Origin: CBDFNC01 sp965249895 | GTDB taxonomy: Bacteria; Pseudomonadota; Gammaproteobacteria; Enterobacterales; CBDFNC01 | DNA: 64,000 nucleotides | Direction of reading: 5' to 3' | Assembly: GCA_965249895.1 (NCBI GenBank) | Contig: CBDFNC010000005.1 | Location: forward strand, 2,542,001-2,606,000 | The notes under the pieces: generated by a model | Told to the model about the DNA's origin: nothing | The model's input: the letters and a program-made list of their open reading frames with translations, nothing else | Databases searched by the model: none | Made by a program: the position numbers and the translations under genes | In this document: in pieces, positions 25,620 to 33,608 of the stretch | How positions within the stretch are numbered: position 1 is the first letter of the stretch | Layout: each line of letters starts with the position of its first letter

Positions 25620-27266
25620 ATGAAGCAAATTTTAGCCACAATTCATGATTTTAACCCAAGATTAACTAGCCTTCAGCTCACCCTAATCCTGTCTATTTTA
25701 CTGATCTCGATTTTCAATCTGCCTTTTTGGCGTGAAGTGTTGTCTCTTTCATATGACGGAGGCTTACGCAGCATAGGATTTGCTCTCTCTTTCTATATTT
25801 TCCTGGTTACCCTGCTTAACCTGATGTTGAACTTAATGGCGGTTAAGTACATTTTTAAACCCATCGCCATCTTTATTCTGATTTCCGCCTCCTTCGCCAC
25901 TTATTTTATGAGCTCTTATGGGGTGATGTTAGACAGATCCATGATCCAGAATGTACTGGAAACAGATCCTTCGGAAGTACGAGATTTACTCAACATTAAT
26001 ATGCTGCTCTACGTTACCTTGTTAGGCTTACTGCCTTCTTTCTTGGTTTATAAAGTGGAGATAGCCTTTCAACCCTTACTCAGGGAAATGGCCGCTAAGC
26101 TGATCTGTTTGCTGGTTAGCCTGGCCATCATAGGGGGCATAGCTGCAATTCTTTATCAGGATTATGCATCCATGTTCCGCAACAACCGACATATACGTCA
26201 TCTTGTTGTGCCCGCAAACTACATTTACGCCACCAGCAGCTTAATGTCCCGCCAGCTAAGAGCAGGAAAAGTAGTAGTCAAAGCCATAGGTGAAGACGCC
26301 AAGCTGAGCGACAACTGGCAAAACAGAGAGAAAAAAGCCATTACCGTGCTTATCCTGGGTGAAACGGCCAGAGCCGCCAACTTCTCTCTACAAGGCTATG
26401 AGCGTGAAACCAACCCTAAACAGAAAGAGCAGGGCGTGCTTTACTTCAATAACACCTATTCTTGCGGCACAGCTACAGCTGTCTCCCTGCCTTGTATGTT
26501 TTCTGTTTATGAAAGAGACAATTACAGCGACGCAAAAGCCAAGCGTACTCAGGGAATGCTTGATGTAATCAGCCACGCCGGAATAAAGGTGCTTTGGCGC
26601 AACAATAATTCAGGCTGTAAGGGCGCCTGTGATCGGGTTGAGTTTCAGGATTTTTCTGAGCAGAAAATCGATGAATTATGTAACAGTAAAGAGTGTTTCG
26701 ACGAAGTGTTATTGTATCAACTGCAGGACTACCTGGATAAGCTGGATAACAATGCCGTCATTGTCCTCCACCAAAAAGGCAGCCATGGCCCTGCTTATTA
26801 CCTGAGGTACCCCCAGGAATTTAACCAGTTTCAGCCTGTGTGTAAAACCAATCAGTTACAGCAATGTAGCCGTGAAGAAATAGTCAACGCCTATGACAAT
26901 ACCATCCTCTATACGGATTATTTTATCGGTCAAACCATCGACCTGTTAAAACAGAACTCAGAGAAGTTCGATACCGCTATGGTGTATATGTCGGATCACG
27001 GGGAGTCACTGGGCGAGAATGGTTTATACCTTCACGGTATGCCCTATTTTGTTGCACCAGATGAACAAAAGCACGTCCCGTTTAGTCTATGGTTATCCCC
27101 AGGCTTTGAGCAAAGCTTTAACATAGATAAAGTCTGTTTAAGAAGCAAACAAAGCGATGAACTGTCACACGACAATTTGTTCCATTCCATGTTAGGCATA
27201 ATGGAAGTGGAATCAGAGGTATATCAGGAAAAGCTGGATATCTTTAACAACTGTAAGGGTCGCTAG
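25620..27266 (+). CDS. eptA: EptA/MCR-type lipid A phosphoethanolamine transferase
   Basis: A 548-residue inner-membrane enzyme. About five transmembrane helices lie in residues 15-180, then a periplasmic alkaline-phosphatase-like domain. ILGETARAANFSLQGY (about residue 245) contains the nucleophilic Thr; VLHQKGSHGPAYYLRYP, MVYMSDHGESLGENGLY and the downstream His (HGMPY) supply zinc and substrate residues; several Cys pairs form the usual disulphides (SCGTATAVSLPCMF). It transfers phosphoethanolamine from phosphatidylethanolamine to lipid A, lowering surface charge and sensitivity to cationic peptides. It stands alone, just outside the island. Chromosomal EptA-like proteins are common in marine gammaproteobacteria, so it need not be mobile. 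Confidence 0.9.
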   Translation: MKQILATIHDFNPRLTSLQLTLILSILLISIFNLPFWREVLSLSYDGGLRSIGFALSFYIFLVTLLNLMLNLMAVKYIFKPIAIFILISASFATYFMSSYGVMLDRSMIQNVLETDPSEVRDLLNINMLLYVTLLGLLPSFLVYKVEIAFQPLLREMAAKLICLLVSLAIIGGIAAILYQDYASMFRNNRHIRHLVVPANYIYATSSLMSRQLRAGKVVVKAIGEDAKLSDNWQNREKKAITVLILGETARAANFSLQGYERETNPKQKEQGVLYFNNTYSCGTATAVSLPCMFSVYERDNYSDAKAKRTQGMLDVISHAGIKVLWRNNNSGCKGACDRVEFQDFSEQKIDELCNSKECFDEVLLYQLQDYLDKLDNNAVIVLHQKGSHGPAYYLRYPQEFNQFQPVCKTNQLQQCSREEIVNAYDNTILYTDYFIGQTIDLLKQNSEKFDTAMVYMSDHGESLGENGLYLHGMPYFVAPDEQKHVPFSLWLSPGFEQSFNIDKVCLRSKQSDELSHDNLFHSMLGIMEVESEVYQEKLDIFNNCKGR

Positions 27267-27294
27267 TATTATTGTTTAACAACCAATGGCCTTT

Positions 27295-27327
27295 TTTTGT
27301 CATTCCTTCAAGTGCGGGAATGACAAA
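27295..27327. terminator. Bidirectional terminator, REP-like palindrome
   Basis: TTTTGTCATTCC and GGAATGACAAAA form a perfect 12 bp stem between the convergent eptA and small lipoprotein genes. The outer T/A tracts let it work in both directions. It resembles the GTCATTCCCG-type dispersed repeat, a variant of which sits inside hsdM. Confidence 0.65.
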
Positions 27328-27357
27328 AACCGCTGGTTATTTATGAAATATTACCCC

Positions 27358-27480
27358 TTATCTTGGGTGTGTTGCCGGATCCAGGGGGTCGATAATAAAT
27401 TCAGGCCCATTACTGCTCGACGAAGTGGAAGCACAACCGACAGACAAAACCAGCACAAAACCGAGTAATACATACTTCAG
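27358..27480 (-). CDS. Tiny lipoprotein, 40 aa, probable CTG start
   Basis: Reads (M)KYVLLGFVLVLSVGCASTSS and then SSNGPEFIIDPLDPATHPR. The hydrophobic signal and lipobox LSVGC predict a lipidated Cys and a mature peptide of only about 25 residues. No ATG is available: the frame begins at CTG 27480, eight bases after AAGGTG, or further upstream without any start codon. The signal and lipobox are convincing, the start codon unusual. It might be a real gene with a rare start or one that has lost its ATG. Function unknown. Confidence 0.5.
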   Translation of the reverse strand: MKYVLLGFVLVLSVGCASTSSSSNGPEFIIDPLDPATHPR

Positions 27481-27557
27481 ATTGAATTCACCTTGATACA
27501 GTAATCGCGCGAGTGGCGAAGTTCACCTGAACAAGAACCGAACAGAGACAGAAGCAG

Positions 27558-27592
27558 AGGCTAAAACCAGCTCAGGCAGCTAGCTTTAGGCT
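27558..27592 (-). promoter_or_regulatory. Hairpin at the 3' end of arfA enclosing its stop codon
   Basis: AGGCTAAAACCAGCT (27558-27572) can pair with AGCTAGCTTTAGGCT (27578-27592) at 12 of 15 positions. The 5-base loop carries part of the arfA TGA (27572-27574). In Escherichia coli, arfA mRNA is cut by RNase III in a 3' hairpin, yielding a non-stop message controlled by tmRNA. The structure here fits the same control. Confidence 0.6.
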
Positions 27593-27769
27593 CGGCTCCC
27601 AGCCTTTGTTAAATTTAGCTTTGCGGTTATAGCTGCCTTTTCCTTTACGTTTTTTCTCAACTCGCTGTTGAAATAAAGGGGTAAATAACACTGCTTTTAC
27701 CGCACTCTGTTTGATCTCGCCTTTCTGAACCAGATAATCGGGCTCAGGCTGTTTGCATTTTTTAGCCAT
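27572..27769 (-). CDS. arfA: Alternative ribosome-rescue factor ArfA
   Basis: 65 residues from ATG 27769, chosen because GGAAATAAAA precedes it; twelve more upstream codons are probably untranslated. The family core is clear: KGEIKQSAVKAVLFTPLFQQ followed by RVEKKRKGKGSYNRKAK. ArfA binds stalled ribosomes lacking a stop codon and recruits RF2, as backup to tmRNA. The C-terminal tail is short (KFNKGWEPSLKLAA). A hairpin around the stop codon suggests the conserved tmRNA-linked feedback control. Confidence 0.9.
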   Translation of the reverse strand: MAKKCKQPEPDYLVQKGEIKQSAVKAVLFTPLFQQRVEKKRKGKGSYNRKAKFNKGWEPSLKLAA

Positions 27770-27846
27770 TTTTATTTCCAATCGTGTATCAGGCATCATC
27801 GCCATTCAACAAGCTTACCCTGAAACTAAGCTATATCACAACATTC

Positions 27847-28263
27847 TCAACACCCTTGTCTGTCGCTGTCTTCCAGCGCCTCTAGAATTGAGCAGTGCGT
27901 CGCCGCTTCCATCCCGCCGCAACAGGAGTTGCTTAATTTTTGCAGTGACTGGCGAAACAGCTCCAGTTCTTTTAATTTAGCTTCGACCTGAGCCAGTTTA
28001 CTGTCTGCTATACCTTTTAACTCGAAGCAGGTATGCGTATCACTCTCCACCCGGATCGACAACAGTTCCTGTATTTCCTTCAGGGAAAAACCCACCGCTT
28101 TGGCACGCAAAATAAACTGCATTTTTTGCAAGTCTTGCGATGAATACAATCGATAACCCGACTCACTGCGACTTTGTGGCGCCAGTAAACCGTGTTTTTC
28201 GTAAAACCGTAATGTGTCTGCTTTTACATCACAGATCTTTGCCAGTTCGCCAATTCGATACAT
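27847..28263 (-). CDS. zntR: ZntR, zinc-responsive MerR-family regulator
   Basis: About 138 residues from ATG 28263, preceded by GGAGAGGT. An N-terminal MerR winged helix (MYRIGELAKICDVKADTLRF, then YEKHGLLAP.R...GYRLY) is followed by a dimerisation coiled coil. Metal-binding positions match ZntR: Cys in DTHTCFEL, the CC pair in SCCGGMEA, and His-Cys in ATHCSIL. This pattern distinguishes it from CueR. ZntR activates zinc-export genes; none is adjacent. It is probably autoregulated through the 20 bp-spacer promoter just upstream. Confidence 0.88.
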   Translation of the reverse strand: MYRIGELAKICDVKADTLRFYEKHGLLAPQSRSESGYRLYSSQDLQKMQFILRAKAVGFSLKEIQELLSIRVESDTHTCFELKGIADSKLAQVEAKLKELELFRQSLQKLSNSCCGGMEAATHCSILEALEDSDRQGC

Positions 28264-28296
28264 ACTTACCTCTCCTTTATAGATTAGAAGTAAATC

Positions 28297-28328
28297 AGGA
28301 TAATCCTTAGACCATACTCCAAGGTCAA
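28297..28328 (-). promoter_or_regulatory. MerR-type promoter with 20 bp spacer upstream of zntR
   Basis: On the minus strand, TTGACC (-35, 28323-28328) and TATCCT (-10, 28297-28302) are separated by 20 bases containing the imperfect dyad CCTTGGAGTATGGTCTAAGG. An over-long spacer with an internal dyad is the hallmark of promoters twisted by MerR-family activators. It points into zntR, 34 bases from its start. Confidence 0.7.
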
Positions 28329-28609
28329 GCACTCAAATCAAACTGTCTCCGTCCAAACTACCTCAGGCTTCACATAAAAACACCATATCGAACGCTATTT
28401 ATACAATTCCGGCAGGGAATATTAGTTTTAGTTTGATAAAAGTTGCTCAAAAGCGAATCAACTTCAGGTAGAATATGCCCCCTTCCAGACAGCTGTTCAT
28501 TTGCGGTGATTAATAGGTGTTATTTTAACCACCTGAGCTAGGGTATTTGCCAAAGCAAGCACAGTGCTTTGCCAAGTGTCCTTAAACATTACATGGGGAA
28601 GATGTAAAA

Positions 28610-30202
28610 ATGGAAAACGCTCGACCGATAAAACGTGCGCTTATCAGTGTGTCTGACAAATCTGGTATCGTTGAATTTGCCCGTCAACTGGCGGCTCAAG
28701 AGGTAGAAATTCTATCTACTGGCGGTACTTTCAAGCTACTGGCCGATAACGGCATCCAAGTAATTGAAGCTTCTGACTACACTGGTCATCCTGAAATTAT
28801 GGACGGCCGAGTTAAAACTCTTCACCCTAAAATTCACGGTGGCATCCTTGGTCGTCGTGGTACCGATGAAGCTGTGATGGCTGAAAACAATATCCAGCCA
28901 ATCGATATGGTTGTGGTTAACCTATATCCTTTTGCTGCTACCGTCGCTAACCCAGATTGCACCCAGGAAGACGCCATCGAAAATATCGATATCGGCGGCC
29001 CGACTATGGTTCGCTCTGCTGCGAAAAACCACAAAGACGTCACTATCGTGGTTAATGCCGGCGATTACGAACGCGTACTAGCCGAAATGAGCAAAAATGC
29101 CGGTAGCCTGACTTATAAGACTCGCTTCGACCTGGCCATTGCTGCATTTGAGCACACGGCTCAATATGATGGCATGATAGCCAACTACTTCGGTACTAAA
29201 GTACCCAGCTATGGCGAAAATAAGGAAGGCGATGAAGAATCTAAATTCCCGCGCACCTTTAATGCCCAGTTCGAGAAGAAACAGGACATGCGTTACGGCG
29301 AAAACAGCCACCAGGACGCAGCCTTCTACGTAGAAAAAAATACCCAGGTAGCGTCAGTTTCCACTGCACGTCAGATCCAGGGTAAAGCACTTTCCTACAA
29401 CAATATTGCCGATACAGATGCTGCGCTTGAATGCGTGAAAGAGTTTGACGAGCCGGCTTGTGTGATAGTTAAGCACGCTAACCCTTGTGGTGTAGCTCTG
29501 GGTGGAAACATTCAGGAAGCCTACGAGCGCGCTTACAAAACTGACCCAACTTCTGCATTTGGCGGCATTATCGCCTTTAACCAAGAGCTGGATGCGGCAA
29601 CCGCTGAAGCCATAGTTTCTCGTCAGTTTGTTGAAGTTATCATCGCACCAAAAATCAGCTCTGGCGCTATCGAAGTGGTTGCCACTAAGAAAAACGTACG
29701 CCTGTTAGAGTGTGGCGAGTGGACAGGCCAAGCTGAAGGCTTTGACCTTAAGCGCGTTAACGGTGGTTTGCTGGTACAAGACAGAGATCAGGGCATGGTT
29801 GGTTTTGACGACTTAAAAGTCGTAAGTAAGCGTCAACCAACTGAAGCTGAGCTGAAAGATCTGCTGTTTTGCTGGAAAGTAGCCAAGTTCGTTAAATCCA
29901 ACGCTATTGTATACGCCAAAGACAGCTGGACTGTTGGTGTTGGCGCAGGCCAGATGAGCCGTGTATACAGCGCTAAAGTCGCCGGTATTAAAGCCGCCGA
30001 CGAAAAGCTGGAAGTTGCGGGCTCGGTAATGGCATCCGATGCCTTTTTCCCATTCCGCGACGGTATCGATGCGGCAGCAGCCGCAGGTATCTCTTGCGTC
30101 ATTCAGCCAGGCGGCTCTATGCGTGATGACGAAGTGATTGCCGCAGCCGACGAACACAATATGAGCATGGTGTTTACCGGCATGCGTCATTTCCGTCACT
30201 AA
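28610..30202 (+). CDS. purH: PurH, bifunctional AICAR transformylase/IMP cyclohydrolase
   Basis: 530 residues, full length. It catalyses the last two steps of IMP synthesis. The N-terminal MGS-like cyclohydrolase domain (RALISVSDKSGIVEFARQL, STGGTFKLL, GRVKTLHPKIHGGIL) is followed by the AICAR formyltransferase domain (KHANPCGVALG with catalytic Lys-His, SAFGGIIAFN, and MASDAFFPFRDGIDAAAAAG). The start is preceded by GGGGAAGATG. It stands upstream of purD with a terminator between them, so purD probably has its own promoter or depends on readthrough. A possible -10 TAGAAT lies at 28469-28474. Confidence 0.98.
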   Translation: MENARPIKRALISVSDKSGIVEFARQLAAQEVEILSTGGTFKLLADNGIQVIEASDYTGHPEIMDGRVKTLHPKIHGGILGRRGTDEAVMAENNIQPIDMVVVNLYPFAATVANPDCTQEDAIENIDIGGPTMVRSAAKNHKDVTIVVNAGDYERVLAEMSKNAGSLTYKTRFDLAIAAFEHTAQYDGMIANYFGTKVPSYGENKEGDEESKFPRTFNAQFEKKQDMRYGENSHQDAAFYVEKNTQVASVSTARQIQGKALSYNNIADTDAALECVKEFDEPACVIVKHANPCGVALGGNIQEAYERAYKTDPTSAFGGIIAFNQELDAATAEAIVSRQFVEVIIAPKISSGAIEVVATKKNVRLLECGEWTGQAEGFDLKRVNGGLLVQDRDQGMVGFDDLKVVSKRQPTEAELKDLLFCWKVAKFVKSNAIVYAKDSWTVGVGAGQMSRVYSAKVAGIKAADEKLEVAGSVMASDAFFPFRDGIDAAAAAGISCVIQPGGSMRDDEVIAAADEHNMSMVFTGMRHFRH

Positions 30203-30209
30203 AATTTAA

Positions 30210-30230
30210 AAGGGGCTTCGGCCCCTTTTT
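30210..30230 (+). terminator. Intrinsic terminator after purH
   Basis: AAGGGGC-TTCG-GCCCCTT: a GC-rich stem with a stable TTCG tetraloop followed by a T run, eight bases after the purH stop. Confidence 0.9.
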
Positions 30231-30331
30231 GCTAAGTCTTAAACCACAGCGTAGTTAATTTGTTGTTCCCACCGCAAGGTCGGGAATCCAGTGGTCTAAA
30301 CCGCCACTACGAATTGTAAGGATCCCAATTG

Positions 30332-31615
30332 ATGAAAGTTTTGGTAATTGGCGGCGGCGGTCGCGAACATGCTCTGGCCTGGAAAGCGGCACAGAATACC
30401 CAGGTTGAAACCGTGTTTGTTGCACCTGGCAACGCAGGCACAACCCTTGAGCCTAAGCTTGAAAACGTGGCTATCGGTGTTGAAGATATCGATGCACTGG
30501 TAGCATTTGCCAAAGACAACGCCATTGAGCTGACTATCGTTGGCCCTGAAGGTCCGCTGGTGATCGGTGTGGTTGATGCATTCCGTGAAGCAGGCCTGGT
30601 CTGTTTTGGCCCGACCAAAGGCGCCGCTCAACTGGAAGGCTCCAAAGCCTTTACCAAGGACTTCCTGGATCGCCACGATATTCCGACAGCCTGGTATAAA
30701 AATTTCACTGAAATTGAGCCTGCATTGGCTTATTTACGTGAAAAGGGCGCCCCAATCGTCGTTAAGGCCGATGGCCTGGCTGCGGGTAAGGGCGTTATTG
30801 TTGCCATGACGCTGCAAGAAGCCGAAGACGCAGTAAAAGACATGTTGGCCGGTAATGCCTTTGGCGAAGCGGGTCACCGCGTGGTTATCGAAGAGTTCCT
30901 GGACGGCGAAGAAGCTTCCTTTATCGTGATGGTTGACGGTAAAAACGTATTACCTATGGCCACCAGCCAGGATCATAAGCGTGTTGGCAACGGCGACACA
31001 GGCCCCAACACGGGTGGTATGGGAGCTTACTCCCCTGCCCCGGTTGTGACCCAGGAAATTCATGACAGGGTAATGAACGAAGTCATTAACCCTACCGTTG
31101 CCGGTATGGCCGCTGAAGGAAACACTTACACTGGTTTCCTGTATGCCGGATTAATGATCATGGCTGACGGTACACCTAAGGTTATCGAATATAACTGTCG
31201 TTTCGGCGATCCGGAAACCCAGCCAATTATGCTGCGTATGCAGTCTGACCTGGTCGAACTTTGCCTGGCGGCGGAAGCGGGCAAGCTGGACACAGTAACC
31301 GCTGAGTTCGATCCGCGCGCATCCGTGGGTATTATACTGGCTGCCGGCGGTTACCCTGCATCTTACCCTAAAGGTGATGTAATTTCGGGTTTACCAACCA
31401 CTGAAGTATCCGGTGAAAAAGTCTTCCACGCCGGCACGGCGGAAAAAGACGGCAAGGTCGTGACCAATGGTGGTCGTGTACTTTGCGCTACTGCACTGGG
31501 TAACTCGGTGACGGAAGCACAACAAAAAGCATATGCGCTGACCAAACAGATCAGCTGGGATAAATCCTTCTATCGCACAGATATTGCGTACCGCGCCATA
31601 GCTCGCGAGCAGTAG
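30332..31615 (+). CDS. purD: PurD, phosphoribosylamine-glycine ligase
   Basis: 427 residues from ATG 30332 (a TTG directly before it is not needed; AAGGA lies nine bases upstream). It joins phosphoribosylamine and glycine using ATP, an early purine step. Domains in order: N-terminal PurD fold (MKVLVIGGGGREHALAWKAA), ATP-grasp (PIVVKADGLAAGKGVIVA; EEFLDGEEASFIVMVDG; DTGPNTGGMGAYSPAP) and a C-terminal domain (YNCRFGDPETQPIMLR; SVGIILAAGGYP). All motifs are intact. In many gammaproteobacteria purHD is close to hupA; here about 14 kb of accessory DNA separates them. Confidence 0.98.
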   Translation: MKVLVIGGGGREHALAWKAAQNTQVETVFVAPGNAGTTLEPKLENVAIGVEDIDALVAFAKDNAIELTIVGPEGPLVIGVVDAFREAGLVCFGPTKGAAQLEGSKAFTKDFLDRHDIPTAWYKNFTEIEPALAYLREKGAPIVVKADGLAAGKGVIVAMTLQEAEDAVKDMLAGNAFGEAGHRVVIEEFLDGEEASFIVMVDGKNVLPMATSQDHKRVGNGDTGPNTGGMGAYSPAPVVTQEIHDRVMNEVINPTVAGMAAEGNTYTGFLYAGLMIMADGTPKVIEYNCRFGDPETQPIMLRMQSDLVELCLAAEAGKLDTVTAEFDPRASVGIILAAGGYPASYPKGDVISGLPTTEVSGEKVFHAGTAEKDGKVVTNGGRVLCATALGNSVTEAQQKAYALTKQISWDKSFYRTDIAYRAIAREQ

Positions 31616-31630
31616 GCTTTACCGCTAACC

Positions 31631-31665
31631 TAACAAGCCAGCGCAACGCCGCTGGCTTGTTAGTC
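31631..31665 (+). terminator. Intrinsic terminator after purD
   Basis: TAACAAGCCAGCG and CGCTGGCTTGTTA are perfect 13-base arms around a 6-base loop, 16 bases after the purD stop. The T-tract that follows is weak (GTCTTT). Confidence 0.75.
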
Positions 31666-31789
31666 TTTGCTATTCAGCAAACTGGTTCTCAATCACCATA
31701 AAGGACGACCTAAAACCTGTTTCAGGACGCGCCTGCACTGGCTTTAACTCAATATGGGACAAGTTCTAATTAACCACAGGAAGCTGTCC

Positions 31790-32827
31790 ATGAAAACTAA
31801 CCTTGGCCAATTTATTGTCGCACTTATCGTGCTTTTTGTTACCCTGAGCAAGGTCAGCCAGGCTGCAGAGCATGTAGCAAGACAAAGCAATATAGGTCTT
31901 AAATCCATGACCTTTATAGACTCGCAAACAAACCGAATCCTGGATAGCTTTATCTGGTTTCCAACCCAAACCTCTACCCCAAGCCACTTTAAGATAAACA
32001 GGGTATTTTCTGGTTTTGATGCTGTAAAAGACGCCAAAATAAAAGGAACGAACCGGCCTCTTATCGTATTAACTCATGGCACCATGGGAAATAAAAATAA
32101 TCTACATTAGTTAGCAACGTCGCTGGCCAGCCAGGGAGCCATTGTTGTTGCCGCCAACCATCCGGGAAGTACCACAGGCAATGCAAGGCCAGATAGTGTG
32201 TTTCGCGTATGGCAGCAAGCAGAAGATGTACGCTTCCTGTTAGATCAATTGCTGAGCTCAAACATTAAGCCACATATAGACCCAAACCGGATAAGCGTTA
32301 TTGGTTTTTCTCTTGGCGGGTATACCAGCCTGGCACTGGCTGGCATCCAACTCGAGCTGCAACGCTTTGCCCAATACTGCCAGCAAAATAACCCCTGCGC
32401 CTGCAATTACTTTGCATCTGAATTCCCAAGGCTGGATGATGAGTTTTACCAAAAGGCAAACGCATCTCAACAGGATCCCAGAATTAAAGCCACGATTAGC
32501 ATAGCGCCCGGCTTTACCGAATCCATCACAAAAACCTCGCTCAAACGGCTGAAAACACCCGTACTACTGATTTCTGCGCAGCATGACCAACAAACGCAAG
32601 TTCACTCCCTGGATAGCCCGTTTGTCGACGCTCTGGAAATTTCTGATGCTGGCCACTTTAGCTTTTTGCCTCAATGTTTGCCCGGCACAGTAGCCCTACT
32701 GACGGAGGAAGGGGAGGAGTTTGTCTGTATGGAGCCAAGAGATAAAACACGAGCTCAAATCCAGTACCAGGTCCGACAAGCGGTAAGCCGGTTTCTGGCC
32801 CGCCATGGACTGCTTCACAACAGGTAA
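31790..32827 (+). pseudogene. Alpha/beta-hydrolase (dienelactone hydrolase-like), single amber stop
   Basis: A frame of about 345 codons from ATG 31790 (AGGA-type site upstream) with a signal peptide (LGQFIVALIVLFVTLSKVSQ). It reads RPLIVLTHGTMGNKNNLH, then one TAG at 32108-32110, then continues in the same frame as LATSLASQGAIVVAANHPG. The nucleophile elbow VIGFSLGGYTSLA (Ser) and the C-terminal DAGHFSFLP (His) are intact, so only this codon breaks the enzyme; TGG is a likely ancestor. Resembles secreted platelet-activating-factor acetylhydrolase/dienelactone hydrolase proteins. A decayed second copy lies at about 42280-42600. It could be expressed if TAG is suppressed. Confidence 0.8.
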
Positions 32828-32880
32828 GCTTGCGTACCCTTGTTCAGCGAACATAGCAATCGCTATGTTCGCCCTGAAGC

Positions 32881-32979
32881 TCATATATTCGTTTCTTTAA
32901 ACGCGACACTTGTCGTTTGGCAAAGGCCTAGAGTTAGTCACTACTATCTCAGCGCCCCTGTCATTGCCAGCTTGCCTGG
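32881..32979 (+). repeat. Dispersed ~95 bp repeat, copy A
   Basis: Matches 58740-58833 in inverse orientation, with shared blocks GGCAAAGGCCTAGAGTTAG (GCAAAGGCCTAAAGTTAG in copy B), TCACTACTATCTCAG and GTCATTGCCAGCTTGCCTGG. It lies between a hydrolase pseudogene and a truncated araC gene. Non-coding in both places. Confidence 0.75.
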
Positions 32980-32997
32980 TATGGTCACTCGCTAAAG

Positions 32998-33423
32998 CTA
33001 ATTATGCCTCATACGCCATTGGCTGGGGCTTAATTTAGTCAGCCGAAGAAATTCCCGGTTAAAATTTGATTTGGTCTGAAATCCAGCATCATACATGATC
33101 TGGGTAACTGGCTTATCGGTTTGCGATAACAGCTCACAAGCCTGTCTTATACGGAACCCGTTAATGTACTGGGAAACATTGAGCCCTGTTTTTTGGTTAA
33201 TTTGCCGAGACACCTGGCGAGTGGGAGTCCCCACCTTGCGGGCTAATTTGGCCAGGTTTAAATTCGGATCCAAATACAAATCTTGCGCCAACACTTTATC
33301 CTGTATCAGCTTAAACAGATCCTTATCCTCAGCATTGCTTGCCGCAGCCACGACTTGTCTTGACTCTAGCTTAGGCTCCATGACTTTCACCCTGCTTGTC
33401 ACCGTCAAAGCGCCGCTGTTCAA
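32998..33423 (-). pseudogene. AraC-family regulator, C-terminal DNA-binding fragment (copy A)
   Basis: Encodes only the C-terminal ~135 residues of a longer regulator: a linker (KVMEPKLESRQVVAAASNAE) and the double helix-turn-helix of AraC (LNLAKLARKVGTPTRQVSRQ; GFRIRQACELLSQTDKPVTQ; MYDAGFQTKSNFNREFLRLT; LSPSQW). The upstream membrane sensor half is missing and the sequence changes abruptly near 33415. It is almost identical to the C-terminal part of the longer copy at 42591-45627, so this is a partial duplicate. The short frame might still be translated. Confidence 0.8.
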
Positions 33424-33608
33424 GACGGAACGTCAGTAAACACAAAGTCGACTTCACTTGCTATCAGCTGGTTCTCTAGAGACGTTGAAAATACATTCCG
33501 CACGTAACAACTTGCTCTCAAGGTGATTTATGGGCAATTCATCGTACTCAGTGGAGAACCGAGAGGCATGAATTAAGACACTCCATCTAGCTTTATGCAT
33601 TTTATCTC

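Noticed and set aside
27286..27468. 60-codon plus-strand frame after eptA.
   Set aside because: It starts in the terminator palindrome and runs opposite to the lipoprotein ORF; no ribosome-binding site.
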